Below, piece by piece: positions 43,701-53,103 of a DNA stretch of 64,000 bases. Made by a program: the position numbers and the translations under genes. The notes beneath the pieces were generated by a model. That model had not been told where the DNA came from. It did no database searches and saw only the letters and a list, made by a program, of their open reading frames with translations. Origin of the DNA: Chitinophagaceae bacterium (lineage in GTDB: Bacteria; Bacteroidota; Bacteroidia; Chitinophagales; Chitinophagaceae). Numbering within the stretch: the stretch's first letter is position 1; each line of letters opens with the position of its first letter. The stretch covers positions 26,169-90,168 of the forward strand of contig JANWIJ010000035.1 of NCBI GenBank assembly GCA_025449935.1. Reading direction: 5' to 3'.

Positions 43701-43900
43701 AGCTAAGAGGAGAAAAGAGTAAAGGAGAAGAGAGATTCTTTTCGGTAGGACATAAAACACGGCATGGCTCAACTCTTTTTCTCCTTTGATCTCTTAGTCA
43801 AGCTAAGAGGAGAAAAGAGTAAAGGAGAAGAGAGATTCTTTTCGGCAGGGCATAAAACAGAGCATGGCTCAACTCTTTTTCTCCTTTGATCTCTTAGCGT
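43701..43900. repeat. Two tandem 100-bp repeat units
   Basis: Units at 43701-43800 and 43801-43900 differ at four of the first 97 positions. Each unit is itself an imperfect inverted repeat: CTAAGAGGAGAAAAGAG at one end, CTCTTTTTCTCCTTTGATC then TCTTAG at the other. The tail of the second unit supplies the stop codon of the glycosyltransferase gene. Lies between two leftward genes. Confidence 0.85.
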
Positions 43901-45009
43901 ACTTTTCTTCCTTTCCACTCATATATACCGAACTGGCTGAACAGTCCAGAAACTATCGTGTATAAAATATGAAGAGGTTGGAAAAAGAAAAAAAGTTGGA
44001 GCGCCCATGGCTTGTTGAAAAACATCGCCGCTGAACGGAAAAGGGGCAGTTCTACCAATGTTTTTACCAGCCAAAAAACGCCGAGCCACAACCAGTATTG
44101 GCGGGACCAGCACCCGGCAATGATCAATGCCAGGAAAGAGAGATTTAAAAAATAAACCAGCAACAGTACAGGTAGAATTCTTTTATCCTCGTATTTGCGG
44201 GCCTTGCTCGCCCACCGGATACGCTGGCTAAAAAAAGCTTTCCATGTTTTTGCCGGTTGCGTGGTAACAATGGCTTCTTTTGATTTCAGGTAGTGCACCC
44301 TGCCGGGAAACTGTTTTTCTATCTTATACATCAGCAGCATGTCATCGCCGGATGCAATTGAATCGATCCCTGCAAAACCTTTCACGTGAGCGAATGCTTT
44401 TCGTTCATAGGCAATATTGGCACCGTTGCACATGGATAGTTTGCGGCCCTGAACTACGGCACCGGTTATGACCTGCAGTACCATGAAGTCCATGGCCTGG
44501 AAAAGCTGCAGGACGGATGAATTGCAATTGATCACTACCGGCGCGGCGATAAAAACACTTTTTGTTTCTTCTTTAAACAATACCAGGGTTTCCAACCAGC
44601 CCGGGGGTGGGATGCAGTCAGCATCGGTAGCCACAATTAAGTCGCCGGAAGCAGCTGCAATCCCCGTTTCAATTGCTTTTTTCTTGTAGGAGTTGACAGC
44701 ATCCTGTTGCAATTGTATCAGCCTGACGGAAGAAAATTGTTGGGTGATGGAAGCCGTGGCATCCGTGGAATGGTCGTCTACCACAATTACCTCAAATAAT
44801 TCTTTGGGATAAGTCTGGGTTTGTAAAGCTCCGAGCAATGGGGCGATATTATCTTCTTCATTCCGGGCAGGAATGATCACACTTACCTTTGTTTTTGGAT
44901 TTTGTATTGCAGGAATAAACAGGGGAATTCTTTTCCAGGCTGACCAGCAATTCATGATAAGGATGCTGTAGCCAGCAAACAGGAGCAGTATGACCAGTTG
45001 GAAAATCAT
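43894..45009 (-). CDS. Glycosyltransferase family 2 membrane protein
   Basis: 371 aa. N-terminal helix (ILLLFAGYSILIMNC), GT-A domain with KVSVIIPARNEEDNIAPLL, VVDDHSTDAT, the DxD-type ATDADC, and the QRIRWASK motif of processive enzymes. Three or four C-terminal helices follow (LLVYFLNLSFLALIIAGCW). The stop codon lies in the 100-bp repeat. Sugar and acceptor unknown. Confidence 0.9.
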   Translation of the reverse strand: MIFQLVILLLFAGYSILIMNCWSAWKRIPLFIPAIQNPKTKVSVIIPARNEEDNIAPLLGALQTQTYPKELFEVIVVDDHSTDATASITQQFSSVRLIQLQQDAVNSYKKKAIETGIAAASGDLIVATDADCIPPPGWLETLVLFKEETKSVFIAAPVVINCNSSVLQLFQAMDFMVLQVITGAVVQGRKLSMCNGANIAYERKAFAHVKGFAGIDSIASGDDMLLMYKIEKQFPGRVHYLKSKEAIVTTQPAKTWKAFFSQRIRWASKARKYEDKRILPVLLLVYFLNLSFLALIIAGCWSRQYWLWLGVFWLVKTLVELPLFRSAAMFFNKPWALQLFFFFQPLHILYTIVSGLFSQFGIYEWKGRKVR

Positions 45010-45047
45010 TCAGTAGGAAAGACAAATCTAATGATTGCAAAGCCGGA

Positions 45048-45869
45048 TCAGTCCAGTAACAGCGGTAATATTTCAGCACTATTTTTTTCATGTAACACCT
45101 GGTGCCCCGAATGAATAACAGTCAGGGTGCAGTATTCTTCAATTCCATGTTTGAATTTTTCGCCCACGGAGGAAAGAATGATGCGGTCGTGTTTGCCATA
45201 AATTAGCCGGACCGGGGTTTTATGCTCTTTAATTAACGCTTTTATACGGGGCAGGCAGGGTTTTATTTTTCGCAGGATGGTCCAACGGGTGTACAACAGG
45301 TTTCTTACGCCGGCATCACCAATATAGTAATTGACAAATTTGAAAATGCTTGCATTTACCAGCTTTAATTTGTTCAATAATTTCAACAATCCAAAGAACC
45401 AACCCGGTTTTCTCATCGTAAAGGAAAAAATTTTATTGCCAGGGCTGGTTTGAGTAGCCAGCCAGTACCAGAAATTCATTTTTAATCCATCGGGGGCCAG
45501 CAGCATTATTTTTTCAACCTGGCCAGGCATGGTTTGATAAAGGCTTAAGGCCATACGTCCACCCAGGCTGAAACCCAGTAAGGTCAATTTTTTAGCGGGA
45601 TCATTAAAACGATGCTGTTCACTCAGCAGCACGATAATGGCCCTGAGATCGGAAGGAGTAAAAACCAGCTCCTCTTTCCAGAGACTGTTACCATGAAAGG
45701 GCAGGTCGACTGAATAAAAAGTATATTGATTACCAGCATATTTAGCCAGGAACTGGAAGGACTTTGCTTCTTCACCATAACCGTGGAAACAAATTCCGGG
45801 CCTGGGCCCGTTACCAAAGCGGTAATAGCTGATGAGTGAATATTTATAAGGAAGCAGGAAGTTTTCCAT
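45048..45869 (-). CDS. Alpha/beta hydrolase
   Basis: 273 aa. Oxyanion loop ICFHGYGEEAKSF, nucleophile elbow LLGFSLGGRMALSLY (Ser), acid in LIYGKHDRII, and His in VIHSGHQVLHE: a complete triad. Substrate unknown. Divergent from the MarR gene, with 86 bases between starts. Confidence 0.9.
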   Translation of the reverse strand: MENFLLPYKYSLISYYRFGNGPRPGICFHGYGEEAKSFQFLAKYAGNQYTFYSVDLPFHGNSLWKEELVFTPSDLRAIIVLLSEQHRFNDPAKKLTLLGFSLGGRMALSLYQTMPGQVEKIMLLAPDGLKMNFWYWLATQTSPGNKIFSFTMRKPGWFFGLLKLLNKLKLVNASIFKFVNYYIGDAGVRNLLYTRWTILRKIKPCLPRIKALIKEHKTPVRLIYGKHDRIILSSVGEKFKHGIEEYCTLTVIHSGHQVLHEKNSAEILPLLLD

Positions 45870-45903
45870 TTCCGGGGGCCATAAAAATTTTTACAGAAAA
45901 TAT

Positions 45904-45954
45904 ATTGGAAAGGTCAAATATAATATTAATTTTGAATAGTTGCACAAACAACTA
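45904..45954 (+). promoter_or_regulatory. marR promoter with overlapping palindromic operator
   Basis: ATTG (45904-45907), 19-base spacer, TAATTTTG (45927-45934) form a Bacteroidota promoter. Directly downstream TAGTTG (45937-45942), spacer CACAAA, CAACTA (45949-45954) is a perfect 6-bp inverted repeat lying on the expected start of transcription and ending one base before the MarR ATG. This is the arrangement of an autorepressed MarR gene. Confidence 0.65.
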
Positions 45955-45955
45955 T

Positions 45956-46396
45956 ATGTCAAACAACCAATTTAAGAAAGGGGAATTATACAGCTTTATC
46001 ACCGGTAAGGCTTCCACCGCCATCGCCCGCCGGCTCCAGAAGAAATTCAATGCGGCAGGCCTGAATATTACCATTGAACAGTGGAGCGTGTTATATCATT
46101 TGTGGAAGCAGGAAGGGATCAGCCAGCAGGAATTGTGCAATGCCACCTTCCGGGATAAACCAAGCATCACCCGGCTGGTAGATAACCTGGAGAAATTAAA
46201 CCTGGTTAAACGGGTTGCTTCGGAAAGTGACAGGCGGATCAACCTGATTTACCTGACAAAGCAAGCTCAAAAATTACAGGAGGAGACCATGCAGCTTGCG
46301 GAAGAAACCTTGAACGAGGCATTGGAATTGGTACCGGTCGAAAGAGTTGATATCTGTAAAGAAGTTTTACAGGTTGTATATGATAACCTGAAATGA
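45956..46396 (+). CDS. MarR family transcriptional regulator
   Basis: 146 aa from the ATG at 45956 (the longer open frame runs through the promoter). Winged HTH: LNITIEQWSVLYHLWKQEGI, QQELCNATFRDKPSITRLVD, LVKRVASESDRRINLIYLTK. Flanking long helices for dimerisation. The adjacent acyl-CoA dehydrogenase gene (36 bases downstream) may be in the same unit. Confidence 0.92.
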   Translation: MSNNQFKKGELYSFITGKASTAIARRLQKKFNAAGLNITIEQWSVLYHLWKQEGISQQELCNATFRDKPSITRLVDNLEKLNLVKRVASESDRRINLIYLTKQAQKLQEETMQLAEETLNEALELVPVERVDICKEVLQVVYDNLK

Positions 46397-46432
46397 TTAG
46401 CTGAAAATATTAAATCTATAAACTTTTACATT

Positions 46433-48226
46433 ATGAACACAGCAGCAACAACAAAGACTGTATTGAAAGGAGGGGAGTGGCTGGTAAAAGAATCTTCGCC
46501 GTTCGAAACATTTATTCCGGAAGATTTTACCGAGGAGCAGCTGATGATAAAGGACATGTGTAACCAGTTTCTGAATGCAGAAATTTTCCCGATCCTGGAC
46601 CGGATCGATGCATTGGAGCCGGGATTAATGAAATCATTACTGGGCAAAGCCGGTGAGCAGGGGCTGCTGGCCACTTCTTTCCCGGAAGAATACGGTGGGT
46701 TGGGAAAAGATTTTGTAACATCTACAATTATCAATGAATACCTGGGAGCCGGACATTCTTTCTCTGTTGCCATCGCGGCTCATACGGGTATTGGCACTTT
46801 ACCGATCTTATATTTCGGCACACCCGAACAAAAACAAAAGTATATTCCAAAGCTCATCAGCGGGGAATGGGCCGGAGCGTATGGGTTGACGGAACCGAAC
46901 AGCGGGAGTGATGCGCTGGGCGCTAAAACCAGTGCAAAACTGAGTGAGGATGGCAAGTATTATTTATTGAACGGCCAGAAGTGCTGGATTACCAATGGAG
47001 GGTTCGCCCAGGTATACACGGTGTTTGCAAAAGTGGATGGCGATAAGTTCACCGGGTTTATTGTTGACAGGGGCACGGAAGGATTTACACAGGGACCCGA
47101 AGAACAAAAGATGGGCATCAAAGGATCTTCCACAGTGCAATTATATTTCCAGGATGCCAAAGTGCCCGTGGAAAACCTATTGGGGGAAATTGGGAAAGGG
47201 CATAAAATTGCTTTCAATATCCTCAACATCGGCCGGCTGAAACTTTGTGCTGCTGCACTGGGTGGAGCGAGAAAGTCGGTCACTCATTCAGTAGAATATG
47301 CAAAAACGAGGGAGCAGTTCAAACAGCCTATCGCGAATTTTGGTGCGATCAAACACAAGCTGGCAGAGATGGGTATCCGTGTTTTTGTTGGAGAATCTGC
47401 ACTATACCGCACGGCAAAATGGATTGATGATAAGAAAGAAGAAATGCTTTTATCCGGTAAACTGGAAAGTGAATCCTTACTGGGTGCGGCCGAAGAATAT
47501 GCGATAGAGTGTGCCATGCTGAAAGTATATGGCAGCGAAGTCCTGGATTTTGTGGTGGATGAAGGCGTGCAGGTGCATGGTGGCAACGGGTTCAGCGCAG
47601 AGTATAATATTTCCAGGGCTTACCGTGACAGCCGCATCAACAGGATTTATGAGGGAACCAACGAGATCAACCGTTTACTGATCCTGGACATGACCCTGAA
47701 GCGGGCGATGGGTGGCCGTTTAGACCTGATGGGACCCGCCATGTCTGTCCAGAAAGAGCTCATGAGTATCCCTGATTTTGGGGGAGAAGAAGAAACCGCC
47801 TTTTTTAACGAGAAAAAACTAATCGCGAACCTGAAAAAAGCGATCCTGATGACATCGGGAGCTGCGGTACAAAAATTAATGATGAAGATAGACACCGAGC
47901 AGGAAGTGCTGATGAATATTTCTGATATGGCTATTGAAACCTTTAACGCGGAGAGTGTATTGTTGCGGGTGATGAAAATGGTGGATCAAAAAGGGGAAGC
48001 AAATTGCCAGCATTACCTGGATATCATGCGCACCTACCTCTATGATGCGGCGGATAAAGTGAATAAATCGGGGAAGGATGCTGTTAATTCATTTGCCGAA
48101 GGCGATGAGCAAAGAATGATATTGATGGGGTTAAAACGGTTTACCAAAGCCGCCCCATTTAACTGCAAGGATGCCAGGAGAAGAATTGCGGATAAAATGA
48201 TTGCGGAGGGAAAGTATTGCTTTTAA
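46433..48226 (+). CDS. Acyl-CoA dehydrogenase (long form)
   Basis: 597 aa. N-terminal helical domain, AYGLTEPNSGSDALGAKTSA and KCWITNGGFAQVYTVFA (FAD/substrate-binding beta domain), and C-terminal helical domain with VQVHGGNGFSAEYNISRAYR and RINRIYEGTNEINR (Glu of the catalytic region). About 190 extra C-terminal residues, beyond the standard 380-400, resemble very-long-chain-type enzymes. First step of fatty-acid beta-oxidation, passing electrons to ETF. Confidence 0.93.
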   Translation: MNTAATTKTVLKGGEWLVKESSPFETFIPEDFTEEQLMIKDMCNQFLNAEIFPILDRIDALEPGLMKSLLGKAGEQGLLATSFPEEYGGLGKDFVTSTIINEYLGAGHSFSVAIAAHTGIGTLPILYFGTPEQKQKYIPKLISGEWAGAYGLTEPNSGSDALGAKTSAKLSEDGKYYLLNGQKCWITNGGFAQVYTVFAKVDGDKFTGFIVDRGTEGFTQGPEEQKMGIKGSSTVQLYFQDAKVPVENLLGEIGKGHKIAFNILNIGRLKLCAAALGGARKSVTHSVEYAKTREQFKQPIANFGAIKHKLAEMGIRVFVGESALYRTAKWIDDKKEEMLLSGKLESESLLGAAEEYAIECAMLKVYGSEVLDFVVDEGVQVHGGNGFSAEYNISRAYRDSRINRIYEGTNEINRLLILDMTLKRAMGGRLDLMGPAMSVQKELMSIPDFGGEEETAFFNEKKLIANLKKAILMTSGAAVQKLMMKIDTEQEVLMNISDMAIETFNAESVLLRVMKMVDQKGEANCQHYLDIMRTYLYDAADKVNKSGKDAVNSFAEGDEQRMILMGLKRFTKAAPFNCKDARRRIADKMIAEGKYCF

Positions 48227-49005
48227 TTCCAATGATCTTTATCAAAATCCAGCATGGCTGTTCTGTACGGGGCAGCCGTTTTGGTTTCCCGGTACAGGGA
48301 AGAAAGCTCCTTCCGGGTAATTTTGAGCTCGTTTAATTTCTGAATTCTTTTTCTTTCAATGAGGATGCCGGTGCACATTAATATCGAGGACAAAGTGGTA
48401 ACAAGAAAATAAACAAGAAAGGTGTCGGCCCGGTATTGTGCTTTTACTTTCCCGTATTCATCCAAATGAGCCTTAAACACATAATACATGAGGTAGATAA
48501 ATGAAAAACAGCCATACGCGAACAGCACGGCTGAAACAATCAATGCTTTGCCGGTGGCTTTCCGGTGTATAATGGCCATTTTAGCCTGGCGGATAAAAAA
48601 GAAAAGGCAGATACTGAATACGATCAGTAGGCCGGGGCCTAAAATTATCGTAATGGCATTTACGGTAAAACCAGTGACTATAACCACTATCGCTTCAAAT
48701 ACAACAAAGGAAAGTATAAGCATTTTCATTCGCTGTGTAAAAGCCCGGGAAGTGCTGAAATAAGTAAGAAAATAAAGCATCAGGGGTATATCCATCAGGT
48801 TATTGGTCACTCCCCAGAACCGGGTGAAACCAGCTGTGGCATCAACATAACCTTCCGTAAAAAAGTTATAAACTAATGCAGAAGCATAGTAGATCAATAA
48901 AGCCGGAAAGCTTCTATATCTCCCCAATCGTAAGAAGACGATGAAAAAGATCGGGAGAAATAAGGCCAGCGATGAAACGACACCCATTACAGAATTCCAG
49001 GTCAT
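48223..49005 (-). CDS. Hypothetical seven-helix membrane protein
   Basis: 260 aa with about seven hydrophobic segments: MGVVSSLALFLPIFFIVFL, FPALLIYYASALVYNFF, MDIPLMLYFLTYFS, LILSFVVFEAIVVIVTGF, ITIILGPGLLIVFSICLFFF, ALIVSAVLFAYGCFSFIYLM and FLVYFLVTTLSSILMC. A short basic cytoplasmic tail follows. Family not recognised. Ends overlapping the acyl-CoA dehydrogenase stop by 4 bases (convergent). Confidence 0.8.
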   Translation of the reverse strand: MTWNSVMGVVSSLALFLPIFFIVFLRLGRYRSFPALLIYYASALVYNFFTEGYVDATAGFTRFWGVTNNLMDIPLMLYFLTYFSTSRAFTQRMKMLILSFVVFEAIVVIVTGFTVNAITIILGPGLLIVFSICLFFFIRQAKMAIIHRKATGKALIVSAVLFAYGCFSFIYLMYYVFKAHLDEYGKVKAQYRADTFLVYFLVTTLSSILMCTGILIERKRIQKLNELKITRKELSSLYRETKTAAPYRTAMLDFDKDHWN

Positions 49006-49201
49006 GTTCTATTATTTTTCTCAGGATAAAGATTTAAATAGCCGGCAAAGCCTGGTTGCAATGCCGTCTGCAATAATAACGAGACTGGTATACATATAGT
49101 GCTTAATTTTAAGAGTTTATACTAAAATTCAGTAAAAGCAAGAATCCATTCCGTAATTATACGAGATACACAGTCGAGGGTTTTTATGTTATCTTTCTGC
49201 G

Positions 49202-50380
49202 ATGATACGATTGATGCTTTTTTTAAGCCTGGCCGCGGGTTTTACCTTACATGCCCAACCAACCGGCAATAATTTTGTGGCCGGGAAAACAACAGGCACC
49301 CTGCCTTATCTCGAGTACGGTTTAGGTGCTGACCGCCTGGGGGGTGCAAAGATGACTTTCCTGGATACCGGTGTCGTGATGAAAGTGGTTGATAGTACCG
49401 TGATCAACTATAAAGTGCAGTTATCCAGAAATCATTTTGCCTACTTACCCAAATCCAATTTCATAAAAGACAGTTCGGTAATAATTCAACCTTATTACCT
49501 GACCAATAGCTGGATGGTGAATGGGGATAGCGCGGCTGATTTTGTAACCATAACGCTTGACGAAAGATTACCCTACACCAGCATCCAGCAAATCAATCCA
49601 TCGAGGATTGTCATTGATATTTTCGGGGCTACCGGGAATACTAACTGGATCACGCAGCGATCGTCAGCAAAAGAAATAAAAAATGTTTACCACGAACAGG
49701 CAGAAGATGATGTGTTCCGGGTGACAATAGAATTACAGCATACCCAGCATTGGGGTTACAGTATATATTATACCGGGAAGAAATTGGTAGTAAAAGTTAA
49801 ACGGCAACCCGCGAACCTGGAATTTGAACATTTAAAAATTGCAGTGGATGCCGGTCACGGGGGCGACAACACGGGGGCCCGGGGAGTTGTGACAGGAATA
49901 GAGGAAAAAAATTATACCCTGAAAATTGCCCGGGAACTGGAAAATGAATTATCCGAAAAAGGGGCTGTTGTTTTTATGACAAGGAAAAATGATGAGTCGC
50001 TGGGCATGACAGAAAGAATTAAGATGCTGGAAAAAGAAAACCCTGACTTTTTGATCAGCATACACCTGAATTCGTCGGTTAAAGACAGCATAAAAGGCGT
50101 GAGTACTTATTACCGGTACCAGGGATTCCGGCCATTATCACAATTTATATTACAAAGCATGCTGGAACTTGAGTTAGCCGAATTTGGAAATGTTGGAAGT
50201 TTCAATTTTGCCTTAAATGGCCCGACGGATTATCCAAACTGCCTGGTAGAAGTGGCCTTCCTCAGCAACAAGGAAGATGAACAGCTCATATTGGATCCTT
50301 CTTTTCATAAAGCCGTTGCCAAAAAAATAACGGAAGGAATAAAAAAGTGGCTGAAATATTGTAAAAAAGATCCGGATTAA
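49202..50380 (+). CDS. N-acetylmuramoyl-L-alanine amidase with AMIN-like domain
   Basis: 392 aa. Signal peptide (LMLFLSLAAGFTLHAQ), an AMIN-like region at about 115-205 (TSIQQINPSRIVIDIFGATG), and an Amidase_3 domain from about residue 215. Zinc ligands lie in IAVDAGHGGDNTGARG (His), GIEEKNYTL (Glu) and ISIHLNSS (His). The catalytic Glu is in LVEVAFLSNKEDE. Cleaves peptidoglycan stem peptides during cell separation. The last base triplet overlaps the stop of the opposing cytochrome gene. Confidence 0.93.
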   Translation: MIRLMLFLSLAAGFTLHAQPTGNNFVAGKTTGTLPYLEYGLGADRLGGAKMTFLDTGVVMKVVDSTVINYKVQLSRNHFAYLPKSNFIKDSSVIIQPYYLTNSWMVNGDSAADFVTITLDERLPYTSIQQINPSRIVIDIFGATGNTNWITQRSSAKEIKNVYHEQAEDDVFRVTIELQHTQHWGYSIYYTGKKLVVKVKRQPANLEFEHLKIAVDAGHGGDNTGARGVVTGIEEKNYTLKIARELENELSEKGAVVFMTRKNDESLGMTERIKMLEKENPDFLISIHLNSSVKDSIKGVSTYYRYQGFRPLSQFILQSMLELELAEFGNVGSFNFALNGPTDYPNCLVEVAFLSNKEDEQLILDPSFHKAVAKKITEGIKKWLKYCKKDPD

Positions 50381-50772
50381 TTTTCGGGAGGAAATGGCTC
50401 ACCCCGGTGGCAGGTTTTACAGGTTACCACATTCAGGTATTCAGGTCTTTTGGTGCTGTCAAAATAGAAGTTTGTTTTGTTGATATGGATGGTCATCAGC
50501 ATCATCTTTCGGGCCGTCTCCTTCATGGGCTCGGCATCGGATACATAATCAAGGCTGTCGGGAATATTTTTCAGGGGCACATGACAAAAACTACACTTAA
50601 CACCCAACGCAATGTTATAGGTCTGCATGATGCTGTCGAGTTTCTGATCGCTGATATCTTTGGGCAGCACCTTAAGATTTCTCTCTTTCGTCAGGTTAAC
50701 TGCTGCTACTGCGGCTGTTACACCTGTAATGAGAAAAGCGGTTACGAGTAGTTTTCTTTTTTTTAGCATCAT
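50377..50772 (-). CDS. Small diheme c-type cytochrome (reaction-centre cytochrome-like)
   Basis: 131 aa. N-terminal signal/anchor (LLVTAFLITGVTAAVAAVNL) and two heme motifs, CSFCH and CKTCHRGEP. The pattern Met-rich helix before the second CxxCH (MKETARKMMLMTIHINK) is what is seen in CytoC_RC-type proteins (photosynthetic reaction centre cytochrome family), which in Bacteroidota are not photosynthetic. Probably periplasmic, partner unknown. Confidence 0.85.
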   Translation of the reverse strand: MMLKKRKLLVTAFLITGVTAAVAAVNLTKERNLKVLPKDISDQKLDSIMQTYNIALGVKCSFCHVPLKNIPDSLDYVSDAEPMKETARKMMLMTIHINKTNFYFDSTKRPEYLNVVTCKTCHRGEPFPPEN

Positions 50773-50835
50773 ACTTATTTGCGGTACTTTTTTTGACGAA
50801 AAAATCTTTTACAACGTTGGCAGGACACTGTTTTG

Positions 50836-51570
50836 TTAGTGCCGCAGATCAGCTGCTGCCCGTTGGTCCACATACCAGTATAAGTCATCATTAAAAGGTT
50901 GTATGGCCTGTGCCGGGTATAAAGCAGGATCATATTCCCCGGATAACACATAATTTAACATAGCAGCTTTCCCGGCACCACTTACTAAAAATATTACCCG
51001 CCCGGATCCATTTATTACGGGTGCGGTCAGCGTGATCCTGTACATTTTCTCTTCGGCCAGGTAAAAAGATTTTACCCATTGTTTTTTTTCATGAACTACT
51101 TCATACCCCGGGAAAAGGGAAAGCGTATGTGCATTGTCTCCCATGCCCAGTAATACCAGGTCAAATGTGTGATCAGCATCAGGAAAATATTCGTGCAATA
51201 ATTCTTCATATTGCACAGCAGCATCTTCCGGTTCCAGGTCTGTTCGCATGGTATGGATATGATCTTTGTTCACCGGCACCTGGTTCAATAAGATGTCAAA
51301 AGCCATTTTTGCATTATTCCGTTTATCTGTAAAAGGAACATATCTTTCATCTCCCCAAAAAAAGTGGAGCTTACTCCAGTCAATCAGATTTTTAAATTCA
51401 GGAGAAGCTAACAGTTCATATAATTTCCCGGGTGTGCTGCCCCCGGATAGTACAATCGTAACCCGTTCCCGGACGGCAGCTATTTTTTTAATATAAGCTG
51501 TAACCGCCTTCGCCACTTCAAGGCTTAAATCATCCAAATCGCGGGTAATAATTAATTTCATTTGCTTCAA
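50836..51570 (-). CDS. pgl: 6-phosphogluconolactonase
   Basis: 244 aa, DevB type. TIVLSGGSTPGKLYELL, KLHFFWGDERYVPFTDKRNN, DLVLLGMGDNAHTLSLFPG and RITLTAPVINGSGRVIFLVSG are all diagnostic. Hydrolyses 6-phosphogluconolactone. Third gene of the leftward gnd-zwf-pgl oxidative pentose phosphate operon, 6 bases after zwf. Confidence 0.95.
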   Translation of the reverse strand: MKQMKLIITRDLDDLSLEVAKAVTAYIKKIAAVRERVTIVLSGGSTPGKLYELLASPEFKNLIDWSKLHFFWGDERYVPFTDKRNNAKMAFDILLNQVPVNKDHIHTMRTDLEPEDAAVQYEELLHEYFPDADHTFDLVLLGMGDNAHTLSLFPGYEVVHEKKQWVKSFYLAEEKMYRITLTAPVINGSGRVIFLVSGAGKAAMLNYVLSGEYDPALYPAQAIQPFNDDLYWYVDQRAAADLRH

Positions 51571-51576
51571 TAAAAA

Positions 51577-53094
51577 CTATTCTTTAATCTTTGATGGTAA
51601 AGTGACCCAATGATGACCGTCCCTGGCAATTAATGCTTCCGCATCTTCCGGGCCCCAGCTGTCCGGGGCATAATTGGGAAAGTCAACCGGCAAACGGTTT
51701 TGCCACGCTTCCAATATCGGTGTTATCACTTTCCAGGCTGCCTCCACCTGGTCTGCCCGCATGAATAAAGTCTGGTTCCCGGAGATTACGTCTTCCAGCA
51801 ATGTTTCATAAGCTTCAGGTTCTTTGCCATCATAGGCTTCAGCATAACTGAAGATCATGTCAACAGGGTTTAATATCATATCAGGGCCGGGACGTTTTGC
51901 CTGGAACCGTATCCGGATGTCCATCTCCGGCTGGATACTGATCGTCAAACGATTTGGCCGCCATGTTTCGGCGGCTTCTTTGGGAAAAGCATAGCCCGGG
52001 GCTGATTTAAACTGGATAGTAATCAGGGTTGCCTTTTCATGAAGGTACTTTCCTGTACGTACATAAAAAGGTACGTTGCGCCAACGCCAGTTGTCCACAA
52101 AAAATTTTACCGCCACAAAGGTCTCGGCCGGAGATTTTGGACTGACATTTTTTTCCTGCCGGTAACCCTGTACTTTTTTTGCTTTTATCCATCCTTCCGA
52201 ATATTGTCCCCGAACGGCATGCGCATGTACTTCTTCGGTATCAATCTTCCTGAGCGCATGGAGCACATCGACTTTCTTATTCCTGATTTCATTGGCTTCA
52301 AAAGAGGTGGGTGGTTCCATAGCGATCATGCACAATAATTGGAGTACATGATTTTGAACCATATCCCTTAAGGCACCTGCCTGTTCATAATAACTGCCCC
52401 GGTCTTCAACACCTACTGTTTCAGCTGCCGTGATCTGGATATGGTCGATATAATTATTATTCCAGATGGGTTCATACAGGGCATTGGCAAAACGAAAAGC
52501 CAGGATATTCTGTACGGTTTCTTTCCCCAGGTAATGATCGATCCGGAAAATCTGGTCCTCGGCGAAAATACCGGAGAGCAACTGGTTTAATTCGCGGGCA
52601 CTTGCCAGGTCATGGCCAAAGGGCTTTTCAAAAACAATGCGGGTACAGGATGGATCTTCACAAATTTTTTGTGCTGACAATTTCCTGGCTATGCCCGGCG
52701 CCAACTGGGGCGCCACCGCCAGGTAAAAAATTATCGTGGGTTTTGTTTGCCAGGAGGCTGACTTTTCAGCGATCCATGAAATGATCTTCTGGTAAGTGGC
52801 ATCATCTGACAGGTCCAGTTCATGGTAGGTAATCAGTGATGCAAAATCCTTCCATTTTTGCTCCAGTTCATCTTTACGCCGGGAAAATTCCTGCACGCCC
52901 TGCCGGAGTTTGTTCCTGTATTCCTCATCGGAGCCAAAAGAAGTGCGGCCTACACCAATGATGATGAATTGCTCCGGCAGGTAATTATCCAGGTACAAAT
53001 TATATAAAGCCGGTACCAGTTTCCGGTTGGTTAAATCCCCGCTGCCACCGAAGATGAATAAAATGGTTGGCGGTAATTTCTTGTGCTCTTGCAT
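51577..53094 (-). CDS. zwf: Glucose-6-phosphate dehydrogenase
   Basis: 505 aa. Rossmann motif FIFGGSGDLTNRKLVPALY, catalytic site RIDHYLGKETVQNI with His, EKPFGHD, and substrate-binding stretches near the C-terminus (DMIFSYAEAY, ETLLEDVISGNQTLFMRADQ). Produces 6-phosphogluconolactone and NADPH. 9 bases after gnd. Confidence 0.97.
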   Translation of the reverse strand: MQEHKKLPPTILFIFGGSGDLTNRKLVPALYNLYLDNYLPEQFIIIGVGRTSFGSDEEYRNKLRQGVQEFSRRKDELEQKWKDFASLITYHELDLSDDATYQKIISWIAEKSASWQTKPTIIFYLAVAPQLAPGIARKLSAQKICEDPSCTRIVFEKPFGHDLASARELNQLLSGIFAEDQIFRIDHYLGKETVQNILAFRFANALYEPIWNNNYIDHIQITAAETVGVEDRGSYYEQAGALRDMVQNHVLQLLCMIAMEPPTSFEANEIRNKKVDVLHALRKIDTEEVHAHAVRGQYSEGWIKAKKVQGYRQEKNVSPKSPAETFVAVKFFVDNWRWRNVPFYVRTGKYLHEKATLITIQFKSAPGYAFPKEAAETWRPNRLTISIQPEMDIRIRFQAKRPGPDMILNPVDMIFSYAEAYDGKEPEAYETLLEDVISGNQTLFMRADQVEAAWKVITPILEAWQNRLPVDFPNYAPDSWGPEDAEALIARDGHHWVTLPSKIKE

Positions 53095-53103
53095 AAGTGC
53101 TTG

